Under the pieces are notes generated by a model. The model searched no databases. It was not told where the DNA came from and saw nothing but the letters and a program-made list of their open reading frames with translations. A DNA stretch of 64,000 nt, taken from contig CM028919.1 in assembly GCA_016801845.1 (NCBI GenBank), positions 7,828,001-7,892,000 of the forward strand, in the 5' to 3' direction. Every line of letters begins with the position of its first letter. Positions within the stretch are counted from its first letter, which is position 1. The position numbers and the translations under genes were made by a program. Of this stretch, positions 11,944 through 22,149 are shown piece after piece. The DNA is from Polydactylus sextarius. Its lineage: Eukaryota > Chordata > Actinopteri > Polynemidae.

Positions 11944-14172
11944 TCAGGCCTGAGGCCGCACGTCGTAGTGTTGGTGGCCACTGTCCGAGCCCTGAAGATG
12001 CACGGTGGAGGACCAACGGTGAGTTTGATTGAGTTTTCCTTACATTTACAGCAACATATTGATTAGTTTAGTACATTTATTTTGGAAAAAACAACTCTTG
12101 CATTGACATTTCTGTATAATTTTATATACTATTCTAATTTCTCACCATTTCCTGGTCAAGAAGCAGCATGTCACCCTCCGTCAGTGTTCCGCTGGGAGTG
12201 TAATTGCATTTACATTTTAGATATTCTCACTTTTCTGTTCAGGTTACAGCTGGGATGCCCTGCCAAAGGAATATGTGGAGGAGGTAAATCTAAATGTTCT
12301 TAACTTTAAATCACAATATTCTGTTGATGTGCAGAAGATCAAGAGTCATGAACATTGTGTAATTAGTAGCCTGTATGTGGCCATAGCTGCTGTTTTAATG
12401 ACCTTCTTGTCAGCTTATTTAAAAGCATATTTGTTCATATCTGCATGTAGAACCTCGAGCTCCTAGAGAAGGGGTGCAGCAACATGAGGAAGCAGATAGA
12501 GAATGCACAGCACTTCGGTGTGCCTGTGGTGGTGGCTGTCAACGCTTTCAAGTAAGTGACGGATGACAACAGGATAGAGAGGATTATGCTGTGCAGCTTC
12601 TAAATACAACAAACACACACAGACAAACTGTTTTAATGTCGCTCCAAGTTATTAAAGGATTAATTGACTATATTTCATGGAAACATGACCAATCCAACAG
12701 GGAGTGATCAAAAAAACTCTGCAGAGCGTCGTAGTTACTTTCACCTAATTGTTTTGGATTTCATGATCACACTCACTCTCTCAGCTCTCAACAGTATTGT
12801 TTGTAGCAGCAGCAGGCAGCTCTTACCATCGGGAAAAAATAACTGTTAAAAGTGTTAAAAGAAATGTATGAGTTAGCTTCTCATAGGAGTTGGTGGAAAT
12901 TGAAAACAGAGCTGAAAGAGAGTGCCCATTTGTCTTACATTCATTAGAATGTCATAAACTTAACTGCAAATTACTGGTAATGTTGCTTCTTATCTACTGG
13001 ATATTTAGGCAACAGCTGGCTAACTAATTGTGGACCTGTTATTGGTTTGATTGTCTTACATCTGAACAAATAATGCAGAAGAGTTGAAGTTTAAGTGGAA
13101 ATTTCTCTGTGTTTGTTTATTTCTCATGCTTGTGTCACACTCACTTGTCTCACAGGACCGACACTGAGGCTGAGCTGGACTTGGTCTGCCGCATGGCCAA
13201 AGCCTCTGGAGCTTTTGATGCTGTGCGATGCTCCCACTGGGCTGAGGGTGGAGCTGGAGCACTAGCTCTTGGCCAAGCCGTCCAGAAGGCCTCGGGAGCT
13301 CCCAGCAACTTTAAGTTCCTTTATGATTTGGAGGTACGGGTTTTACCTTTAATTAGCAGTCCATCGCTTGTGTAAAGTAATGTTCTCATTCATAAGAAAA
13401 TGCTATTGCTATAAATCAAGTATTGAAAATGAGCACATATTGTTTAGTTGGCAGTGGTGTGAGGACATGCAGACAGATGACACTGACATCCCATATGTAT
13501 GTCTCTAATTCCACTTTAGCTTCCTATTGCTGACAAGATTCGAATAATTGCCCAGAAGATTTACGGTGCAGATGATATTGAACTTCTGCCAGAGGCTCAA
13601 CACAAGGTGGAACTCTACACCAAACAGGTCAGCAACTCTATTAGTGTGTATGTGTGTGTGTGTGCCTATAAACAGATGATGTAGGTTTGAATGTGCCTTT
13701 GTAAAACATTTTTTTGGTGTGTCTCAGGGTTTTGACAATTTGCCAATCTGCATGGCAAAGACTCACCTGTCCCTGTCACATGAGGCAGACAAGAAGGGTG
13801 TGCCCACAGGTTTCATCCTGCCAATCAGAGACATCAGAGCAAGTGTGGGTGCTGGTTTTCTCTTCCCACTGGTTGGCACGGTAAGCTCTGTGTCTTTGTT
13901 CACCCGTACCGTCAGTTAGTGAGCAAAGTTCCTCTTAAAGAAATGGTTTAATTTTTAATTCAACCAGAAACAATGATAAATGACTCAACATGTCATCACT
14001 TGAAAATCGTCACATGTCCACATAAAAGTATGAATCATTAAAACAGATTTCTCTGTCTGCTCTGTCTGTGTTTTGATCTCAGATGCCCACAATCCCTGGT
14101 CTGCCCACCAGACCTTGTTTCTATGACATTGACCTGGACCCTGAGACTGAACAGGTCAACGGGCTTTTCTAA
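5363..14172 (+). CDS. mthfd1: C-1-tetrahydrofolate synthase, cytoplasmic (trifunctional MTHFD1)
   Basis: NADP-dependent methylene-THF dehydrogenase / methenyl-THF cyclohydrolase fused to 10-formyl-THF synthetase; interconverts one-carbon folates in the cytosol for purine, thymidylate and methionine synthesis. 27 exons: 5363-5400, 7289-7373, 7494-7553, 7674-7727, 7847-7983, 8118-8218, 8346-8482, 8689-8800, 8920-9047, 9162-9259, 9428-9601, 9757-9893, 10015-10061, 10139-10246, 10346-10420, 10523-10625, 10724-10800, 11013-11153, 11236-11304, 11529-11640, 11879-12018, 12243-12283, 12451-12551, 13156-13333, 13520-13627, 13728-13880, 14083-14172. Residues 1-300 are the dehydrogenase/cyclohydrolase: Tyr51 and Lys55 in NLYISMKLKAAAE, QLPLDS, DVDGLTSINAGKL, GRSKIVGAP, and PGGVGPMTVAML. 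The synthetase P-loop is PLGEGKST near residue 381. The C-terminus DPETEQVNGLF matches vertebrate MTHFD1. Allowing for one missing base in exon 22 it would be 934 residues (human 935). As written, exon 22 (41 nt) shifts the frame and TAG follows at 12464-12466. Confidence 0.96.
12243..12283 (+). other. mthfd1: mthfd1 exon 22 with a one-base deficit
   Basis: The exon lies between consensus AG and GT sites, and both flanking exons are in phase 0, so it should be a multiple of three, but it is 41 nt. Reading starts VTAGMP as expected; the next residues fit the family (leucine-proline-lysine) only if the CCC run at 12258-12260 had one more C. Without it the frame breaks and stops 23 nt before the next family motif ends, at 12464-12466. 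All other exons are intact, which favours a sequencing or assembly error over gene death. Confidence 0.85.
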
Positions 14173-14945
14173 AACAGGACTGTACAATGGTAAGGAGACG
14201 TTTTAAGACTCACGTGTCTGGATCTCATAAAGATGTTTAAAGGCAACTCACAGGTCATAACTACTTTCCTCTTTTCTTTCTGTCTCAGTATATAGATGTG
14301 TCCCAGTGAACCCCCCACTGAGCCTTAATGTAATGTGATGGACTAATAACTGGAAGTGCCTCAAGCTTGTCTGCTGGTGCTTTTCCCTACTCAGATACCG
14401 ACACCCTTAAATAATTGATTTGCTTTGCCCAGATGGCTGCTGATTAGTAAATCAAGAAGCTTAATTAATCGCAAATCATAGTAAATTCTCCAGAGGGTGC
14501 CAGCCTGTGAGACTTTCTCAAAGGTGATGTTCCCTGTTCTTTCAGTTTATACAGTATTCGCTGCACATAAATGAGCCCAACTTGTATTTTCACTTCCCAG
14601 AACTCCACACACAACCACAATAGGCATAGCCTCCAAAGTGGCAGCTCTGCATTCTTGTTTTAACTACCTGTTGATGTTTTGTATACACTACACCTGGGGC
14701 ATCTCCTCCAGGCCATTGACTAAACAAGTCTAAACAAAAAAAATAATAATACACCCCACAAAATGTTTTATGATTCCTTTTTATGTCTGAAGAATCTTGT
14801 TACTAATGTCTGCCAAATTATTCTATTTTTTTTTTTTTCAATTGAACATTTCTAACACTGACTGTGAAAATAAACTGTCATGATGCTGTAAATCAGTGAT
14901 TTGCACTTTTCTGTCAGAAAAGCTCAAATAAAGTCTTCTTGATGG
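14173..14945 (+). other. mthfd1: mthfd1 3' UTR, probably spliced
   Basis: After the stop the sequence reads about 19 nt to a good donor (gtaagg at about 14191) and resumes after a pyrimidine tract and AG at 14287-14288, so an intron in the 3' UTR is likely. The second part runs to AATAAA signals, the last at 14927-14932. The intron is inferred from splice consensus only. Confidence 0.5.
14927..14932 (+). terminator. mthfd1: Poly(A) signal AATAAA of mthfd1
   Basis: Canonical hexamer about 755 nt after the mthfd1 stop codon; another AATAAA lies about 60 nt upstream. No further plus-strand exon follows it. Confidence 0.6.
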
Positions 14946-16295
14946 AAAACTTTTTGATATTTCTTTAAACCATCAGCACAGTGAACTAGTCTAGAGTGTC
15001 TACCTCTAACTGACAAGTAAAGGACAGTTTTACATTCCCAACATCCATCCTCTTTGGTGAAGTCCTGTGATGCTTTTTGGAAAAAATTACTCACAATTAA
15101 AGAACAGAGACGCCATTTCAATTAGAATGACGTCAGAACAACCCGTGACGCACAAGATTAGATTTTTACCTTCAACTGTGACTCACTCATGACATCAATC
15201 ACAACAACAGTGCAGTCTAAAATAGCACAGGCCCAGTGCAAAGAAAATTACCATCTGTCACTGGAGAATTTACACTGAGATGGATCTGATAGTAGTTTTC
15301 ATGCTCAGTAGAGCAATAAAAACTGCACTAAACCTGAAGTTGAAGGATGAACACAGCTGTCCATAAGAATCTTTGCAACACTGATGAAACTTTTGACCGT
15401 TTGATGGTGCAACAGGGAAAATCAACAGAGATAAAAAAAAAAAAAAAAATCATCAATAATAATTCCACAGGAACATGACAGGGATAGTTAGGGTGAGAAA
15501 TATGTAGCTGTAGCTTCATATCCCAGTTATGGATTTATGATGCCAAAAGAGTTTTTGGTCAGTTTTTATTTGGGGTTAGTGGTATTTTTTTATATATACA
15601 AACAGAAATTAGCAGCCCAGGTTAGATATGATTTTGAACATCCAAACATGAGTTTTATGGCCAGCGTAATCACATGTTCTGCTCCCAGCCTCTTGACACT
15701 TCAGCAATGTGATGGCCGATCAGCTGTCAACTCTTTTAAACTCTCAACTCTCTTTTCTCTTGCACCGCCCTCTAACTCTACATTCAAACTGACAATCAAT
15801 GCTGTATGAACACAATGAATGATCTTTCTTACAGCACTACCCCATGACAATGCTGTCACTCACTCCTAGTTCAGGTGTAGTTCTGCACATGTGTTTCTTA
15901 CCAGCACTTTTGTATTGTGACTGATTAAATATATTCAGTGATAATAATGTGTAACCAGCATGATAATAATAATGATAATATAGTCATATATCATGTTTCT
16001 CTGACTGAGTCACTAAATTCTATTGTTATACAATATGTATATTATTATTGGTCTGTATAACATCTATCATCTGGTCGTTCACTGCATTGTGTTTCATGAA
16101 ATCAGTATGTGCAGCCTGTGCTGTGGTTTTACAATTCTTTGTTTTGTTTCATGTTCATGTTGTCTGAAATATTCATAACAAAGTTACGTCATCACATTCC
16201 TGAACGAAACACTTCTACACGTCCATTTTTACATCACGTGTTAGATATGTTGATCTAGATAAACAACAAACCAGACGTGCATTTTTGTTGATTAG

Positions 16296-16301
16296 TTTAT
16301 T
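16296..16301 (-). terminator. Poly(A) signal of copy A
   Basis: AATAAA on the minus strand, 45 nt after the TAG of copy A. The spacing is like that of copies B and C. Confidence 0.55.
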
Positions 16302-16345
16302 GAAGATATATTTACACAGAATGACAGTTCAATGATTTTTTATTA

Positions 16346-16986
16346 CTACTTGTCCTTCTTCTTGTCTTTACTTTTCTTCTGTAAACAATCAGAAGCACAA
16401 TGTGAGTACAGTAGTAAATAGAAGTAAATAGATGTTTAGTTTTTTATTCAAAAGTCTTACCTTTTTCGTTCCTCCTTCCTATAAAAGAAAATGTGAAATT
16501 AAGATGAAATTAACACAAGTCTGCTACAAAACTGAATCAGCTAGTGCCTTACCCCATCTGACTCAGACCCAGATCCCGATTCAGACCCTGAGCCGTTCTT
16601 CTCCTCTTTGTCCTTTTTCTTCTCATCCTATATCAGGGAAACAGCTTCATAAGTACCTGTTTTCATGTGGTGAGTCACAGGTGAAACGGATAATAACAAA
16701 CTGAATCACCGATTTGCCACTTGTGATGGGAAAAAAAAAAACAGTTAAAGTTTAGAAATGTGTCGACTCATTAAGACATTATGCATGAAAATGTTCAAAT
16801 GTCACAATTAATCAAAGAGACTTATGTCCACTCATTTTGTCTTGTTGATGCCTGAAGTAGAAAGTCTGAGGAGTAAAAAAAGGAAAGAAATAAAGTCATT
16901 ATAAATAATCAAGAGGACCCACTACTCATCTGCTGCAGAAATCAACCTGATTTGTGTCCTAAGTGTGCAATCATTCTGCCTTTATA
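16346..16986 (-). pseudogene. Copy A of the small tandem gene family, probably inactive
   Basis: Same layout as the two intact copies downstream: TATA box (16981-16986), noncoding first exon ending near 16930, start codon at 16835-16833, a short second coding exon (16719-16710), a 75 nt exon (16627-16553) encoding an acidic Lys/Glu then Gly/Ser-rich stretch ending SESDG, an 18 nt exon (16478-16461, EGGTKK) and a last exon (16378-16346) ending KKDK and TAG. Two donors are broken: GT has become AT after the first exon (16929-16928) and after the start exon (16825-16824). The acceptor of the third exon has shifted, making it 10 nt instead of 11. Reading through the lost donor meets a TGA after seven codons. 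An unusual promoter or splice form cannot be excluded. Confidence 0.65.
16981..16986 (-). promoter_or_regulatory. TATA box of copy A
   Basis: TATAAA on the minus strand (within CTTATAAAG), about 30-50 nt upstream of the presumed noncoding first exon. The same element sits at the same place in copies B and C. Confidence 0.55.
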
Positions 16987-18334
16987 AGACTCTTGGTGTG
17001 ACTTTTCTGTATGCACATTTAACGCTACAAAATGTTACAATAAGATAGTAGTTGGACTGCTATGAAATACAAATCAGCAAACCCTGGAGCATTTACACTG
17101 AGACACATCTGGTAGCAGGTTTCATGTTAGGATGGTACACACCGAATAACAGCGTGGGGACAGAGACCTTCTCCTGCTGCAAACAGTGAATTCTGTGGTT
17201 CTGAACATAGTTCGATAGCTTTTAACTTTACTATTTTAACCGGATAAGTGTCACAGTCATTGGTTCAGTCATCTTCACTTGATAAAATAAGCTGAATCTT
17301 TAGCAGGGGCTTGTTTTAAAGCCTTTCCAATATGTCCATTTGATTTGGAGTGGAGGATCCTTCTGCAGATAATTGGGCTTCCTTTGATCTCATGACTCAT
17401 GAAGGAGTCCTGACCTGAAGAAGCTGGCTGCAGTGAAGGCAATGATCCCACACTTCACAATGTCATAAACTCTCAAATGTTTCTTGTTATTGTTTTGAAA
17501 AATAGACCCTTTGTCTTTAAACCTAAAAACCTCATCTTGTTCTGCAGGCATCATTCATAATACTTCCACACAGACATGACTGGATTAGTCTGTATAGGAA
17601 TAAAATATTTATAGACACAAAACTGGCTATGGCTTCATATGCAGGTTATGGACTTGATAGAGTGTTATTAGTCCATCTTATATCATATATATATATATCA
17701 CATTGTATATATTGTGGTTTGGTCGTACATATTCCCAAACATCTGAACTTGATGGAAACTGTGATTATATGTTCTGCTTTAGGCTTCATGACACCTCAAC
17801 AATCTGATGGGCTGATTGTTGTGACACACCTCAAACCATAAACTCTTCATTATATTTCACAAGCTTTTCTCTTGCACCACCCTCTAACTCTGCATTCAAA
17901 CTGCCAATACATTTTGCATGAACACAATGAATGTTTTTTCTTACAGGACTACCCTTATGACGATGTTTTCACTCACTCCTGGTTAAGTTGTAGTTCTGCA
18001 TATTTGTTTCTTACCAACACTTTTGTATTGTGATTGATCAGATATATTTACTAATAATAATGTGTTCATGTAACCCATGAACAGTCTGATGACTTTAAGT
18101 ACATAATATTCTTTAATAATAACAATAATAATATAGTCATTTATCATATTCACTAAATCATTATACAATATGTATATCATTATTGGTCTAACTTATTTGT
18201 ATTGTAGTCTATCATCCAGTCTTTCAATGCATTTTATTTAATGAAATCTATATGTGCAACCTGTGCTGAAGCTGAATCTGTTCAAAATGGATGGAAATTA
18301 ACAACAGAACCAGTCTTGTCTTTTTCCAGATGAT

Positions 18335-18340
18335 TTTATT
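18335..18340 (-). terminator. Poly(A) signal of copy B
   Basis: AATAAA on the minus strand, about 59 nt after the TAA of copy B. Confidence 0.6.
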
Positions 18341-18398
18341 TGAAATCTATTTTCTACAATCTTCTTCACAGAGCGATGGACTGACATTTATTTTCTCA

Positions 18399-19566
18399 TT
18401 AGTTATCAGGAGGACCTCCACGGTGCTTCTCTTTCATCTCTCCTCCACGCCCACGCCCTTTGCCTTTTCCATGTCCTTTGCTTTTCCCCTTTCCTTTTCC
18501 CTGTAAACAACCATACGAACAATGTCTCACTCCACTTCTTAAAACACACAAGACAGATCAATAGCTGTGTGGTTTTAATTCAAAAAGCTTATATCAGTCT
18601 TACCTTTTTCTTTCCTTCTTCCTACAAAAGATGAATGTGAAAGAAGAAGAAGAAATGAAATGAACTCAAGGCTGCTGCAACATTTATGAATTAACTAATG
18701 AGCACATATTAAGAAAATAAAACACGTCTTACCCCATCTGACTCAGACTCTGACCCAGTCTCAGAGCCTTCAGGCTCTGAGCCCTCGTTTCTCTGCCCCT
18801 GATTATCCTGTTGGTTCACAGTCTACATCAGTGAAACAGCTTCATCTTCGAGAACACAAATAAATGCCTGTGTAGTTTTTCAGTGAAGAAGCTTGTAAAA
18901 GTCTTACCTTGTTTCCTTCTTCCTACAAAAGATAATGTGAAAGTAAGATCAAATTAACATAACGCTGCTATAAAAGTTATGAATGAACTAGATGAATGAA
19001 CTAACAATTGTTAAGAAAATCAATTATGTCTTACTGCTTCAGTGTCAGGACCTCTTCCTTTCGTCTCCTCGTCATCCTGTCGCTTGCCCTCCTACATCAG
19101 GGAAACAGATAAGTACCTCTTTTCATGCTGTCAGTCACAGGTGTATAAAGCAATGTAACACAAATCAAACTGACTCACCGAATTGCCCTCTGATGATGGG
19201 AAGATAAAAAAGAAATACAGTTCAGTGTTAAAAAAGCAAATTTACAAAAATAAATTGCATGTGAAGAGTCAACAATGGACATGAGATATGTGACAATAAC
19301 AACTACTGAAAAATGAAATGTGATTATGATGTTGTACCAGAGAGATAATATAATATTCTCAGGCACAAGATGCAGCCAGAATGTGTGCTAACAAAAGAAA
19401 TTGAGCGTTTTTAACAATTGCACCAATGTACTCTCAGTCTAAAGTCATTATTGTTCTGTTATTGTTATTGTTATTGTCAAAGTGTTCTCATTTACAGAAA
19501 AAATGACTCCAAAGCTCTTTTTAAAAAATGTTTAACAGTTAGTCAAAGAGACTTACGTTCACTCAT
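18399..19566 (-). CDS. Copy B: unrecognised small hydrophilic protein, 100 residues
   Basis: Seven coding exons on the minus strand: 19566-19557, 19189-19179, 19091-19035, 18922-18908, 18822-18733, 18621-18604 and 18500-18399 (303 nt with TAA). All introns are GT-AG. The first two coding exons (10 and 11 nt) join in phase 1; all later exons (57, 15, 90, 18 and 102 nt) are multiples of three in phase 0. The protein starts MSEQGNS, has an acidic Ser/Glu/Gly stretch ending SESESDG, short EEGKKK-type modules, and a basic Gly/Lys/Arg/His tail (GKGKGKSKGHGKGKGRGRGG) ending GGPPDN. No signal peptide, membrane segment or known domain is visible; the composition predicts an unstructured, highly charged protein, perhaps nuclear. 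TATA box at 19747-19742 and AATAAA at 18340-18335 frame a short mRNA. I do not recognise the family; function unknown. Confidence 0.75.
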
Positions 19567-19741
19567 TTTGTCTTGTTGACACCTGGAGTAGAAAGTCTGA
19601 AGAAAAAAAAAGGAGATCAACAAGAACAAGATCATTTGAATAATTGCACTCCTGGCAGTCGGTATAAATAATCAAGACTATGCTCTACCTACCTGCTGCA
19701 GGAATCAACCAAATTCATGTCCAATGTGTAGACGCTCTGTG

Positions 19742-19747
19742 TTTATA
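19742..19747 (-). promoter_or_regulatory. TATA box of copy B
   Basis: TATAAA on the minus strand, about 50 nt upstream of the donor (gtaggt) that ends the noncoding first exon at 19693. It is conserved in position in all three copies. Confidence 0.65.
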
Positions 19748-21188
19748 AAGCTCTGAATGGGTGTGTCTGTGTTGCATGGCACTACTCACGCTAATGTGAC
19801 TAATGTAGAGGTTATGATGGTAATGGTGGGTAGTTGCTTAACCGGTATGACATAAATGTCACCAATCCCTGGAGCATTTACATTGAGACACATCTAATGG
19901 TAGTTTTCATATAAGACTGGTACACACAGAGAAACAGTGTGAGGACAGAGACCTTTTCCTGCTACAAACAGTGAACCCTGAGGTTCAGTCTGTAGTAAAA
20001 AAAACAGGACTGAACATGAACTGATGAACACAGTGAAACATATGAATTTTGAAACACTGAGCAGCTTGTTGAGAAGAGGATTGTCTAAGACTTTTACACA
20101 TTTTATACCCTTAAATTAATTAGGAAATGTTGTGAATGCTGTGATGGAAATGATCAACCAATATGTACTTGACAATGTCATAAACTCTCAAATATCTCTT
20201 GTTATTGTTTTGAAAGTGGCAGAAATTAGATCCTGTGCCTTTAAACCATAAAACTGCCCTTTGTTCTGAGGACAGTAAAAAAGAGCTGCAGGAGCAAAAA
20301 ATAAAAAATAAAAAGATCAACTGTCACCAATCATACACAGTTATTCTGTGGGAACATGACTGGATTAGTCTTTTTAGGAAAATATGATATAGTAGCAAAC
20401 ACCAGTCAGTTTATTTTGTTTTATTTTTTATTGTGGTAGTAGTGAATATAAAATGTTTCCTTATATCAACACAAACAGAAATTTAGCAGCACAGGCCAGA
20501 CAAAGCTGAACTTTATAAACCATTTATCAACTTGTGTTCTGGTCTGAGCTTCGTGACACTTCAACAATCTGACGGGGTGGTTGTTGTGACAAGCCCCAAA
20601 CCATCAACTCTTCATTATATTTCATGAGTTTTTCTCTTGCACCGCCCTCTACCTCTACATTCAAACTGCCAATACGTTTTAATAGAACACAAGGAATGTT
20701 TTTTTCTTGCAGCACCACCCTTATGACAAGTTGTAGTTCTCCACATTTCTTACCAACACTTTTGTATTGTGATTGATTAAATATATTCACTATGTCACAT
20801 GTGTAGCCAGCATAATAACACTAATATATGTATTATATGTTTCTGTTTCAGAGTCACTAAATCCCGACATTATATATGATCTACCATCTATATGGTCTAA
20901 TTGATTTGTATAGTAGTCTATCATCCAGTGTTTCAGTGCATTTTATTTCATGAAATCAATATATGCAACGTATGATGAAGTCTTCCAAATCTTTGTTTTG
21001 TTTGGTGTTGCTGTCTGAAATATTAATAAGTTACATCATCACATTCCTGATGTGCAGAGGAGTGAAACACTGTTCTACACGCAGTAGTTATCAGCCTACT
21101 GTGCATTGATTTAACACCAATTGTATTAAAATGAACATCAAGACTTCTTAAATGAACAACAAACCAGTTTTGGATTTTTGTGAATTAG

Positions 21189-21194
21189 TTTATT
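21189..21194 (-). terminator. Poly(A) signal of copy C
   Basis: AATAAA on the minus strand, about 59 nt after the TAA of copy C. Confidence 0.6.
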
Positions 21195-21252
21195 TCCGAT
21201 GCATTTATTCTTCTTTACAATCACTGTGACACAACGGTTGAATGATTATCCA

Positions 21253-21961
21253 TTAATTATCAGGACGGCCTCCGCCATGACCTCCCCCATTATTCCCTTT
21301 GTCTTCTCCACATCCTTTTCCTTTTCCTTGTCCGCACTCTCCCTTCTCCTTTCCTTTCCCCTGTAAACAACCATAACAATAATGTCTCACTCCATCTCTG
21401 AGAACACAGATAAATGACTGTGTAATTTTCATTCAAGAAGCTTGTAAAAGTTTTACCTTCTTTCCTTCTTCCTACAAAAGATAAATGTGAAATTAAGATG
21501 AAATTAGGACAATGCTGCTACAAAAGTTATGAATGAACTAATGAGCAAGCGTTAAGAAAATAAATGATGTCTTACTCCGTCAGAGTCATGGCCTCTTCCT
21601 CTGTTGATATCATCCTGTCGCTTGTCCTCCTACATCAAGGAAACAGCTCGATAAGTACATGTTTTCATGCTGTGAGTCAGAAGTGTATAAAGCAACGTAA
21701 CACAAACACAATGACTCACCGATTTGCCGCCTGTGATTGGAAGACGAAAAAGAATTAAAAGTTAAAGTTAATATTGTCAAACAAATGTACAGTATATGAA
21801 ATGTTTGCATAGGTATGTGAAAACAACAGCAGCTAAATGACCTAACATAATGTTCTTAAATACAAGATGGAGCCAAAATGTGTGCAAACAAAAGAAAGAG
21901 TTTATGCACAGAAATTTACACCAAAGTTTACAATGAATCAAAGAGACTTACGTCCACTCAT
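21253..21961 (-). CDS. Copy C: unrecognised small hydrophilic protein, 65 residues
   Basis: Five coding exons on the minus strand: 21961-21952, 21730-21720, 21629-21576, 21471-21457 and 21360-21253 (198 nt with TAA), all with GT-AG introns. The start exon is preceded by an untranslated part up to 21997, and a noncoding first exon ends at 22093. The protein begins MSGRGKS, continues with an Asp/Arg/Gly stretch (EDKRQDDINRGRGHDSDG), an EEGKK module, and a Gly/Lys-rich tail with two cysteines, ending GGGRPDN. Copy B shares the EGKRQDD/EDKRQDD module, the EEGKK module and the PDN end; the 90 nt Ser/Glu exon and the 18 nt exon of copy B are absent. No signal peptide or membrane segment. The first six residues equal the N-terminal tail of histones H4 and H2A, but the rest does not, so it is not a histone. 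Function unknown. Confidence 0.75.
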
Positions 21962-22143
21962 TTTGACTTGTTGACAGTTAAAGTACAAAGTCTTTTACTG
22001 AGGAGAAAAAAAGGAAACAGGGAAATTTGAATCATTGCACTCCTGGTAGTCATCACAAGAGTCATACTCAAGAGTATGTGCAGTATACTTACCTGCTACA
22101 GAAATCAACCCAATGTATGTCTAGTGTGCGTGATAACTCAGTA

Positions 22144-22149
22144 TTTATA
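22144..22149 (-). promoter_or_regulatory. TATA box of copy C
   Basis: TATAAA on the minus strand within TTATAAATAC, about 50 nt upstream of the donor (gtaagt) closing the noncoding first exon at 22093. Confidence 0.65.

Noticed and set aside
12243..12283. An alternative splice site that would rescue the frame of mthfd1 exon 22
   Set aside because: The only AG next to the conserved VTAG reading is at 12241-12242 and the only suitable GT is at 12284; neither flanking exon offers a one-base alternative that keeps conserved residues.
16821..16835. AT at the donor of copy A as a minor-spliceosome AT-AC intron
   Set aside because: The sequence after the exon is ATAAGT, not the ATATCC consensus of U12 introns, and the acceptor side is AG as in copies B and C; simple loss of a GT donor fits better.
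21253..21961. Copy C as a histone gene
   Set aside because: Only the first six residues match; there is no histone fold, the gene has introns, and there is a normal AATAAA instead of a histone stem-loop.
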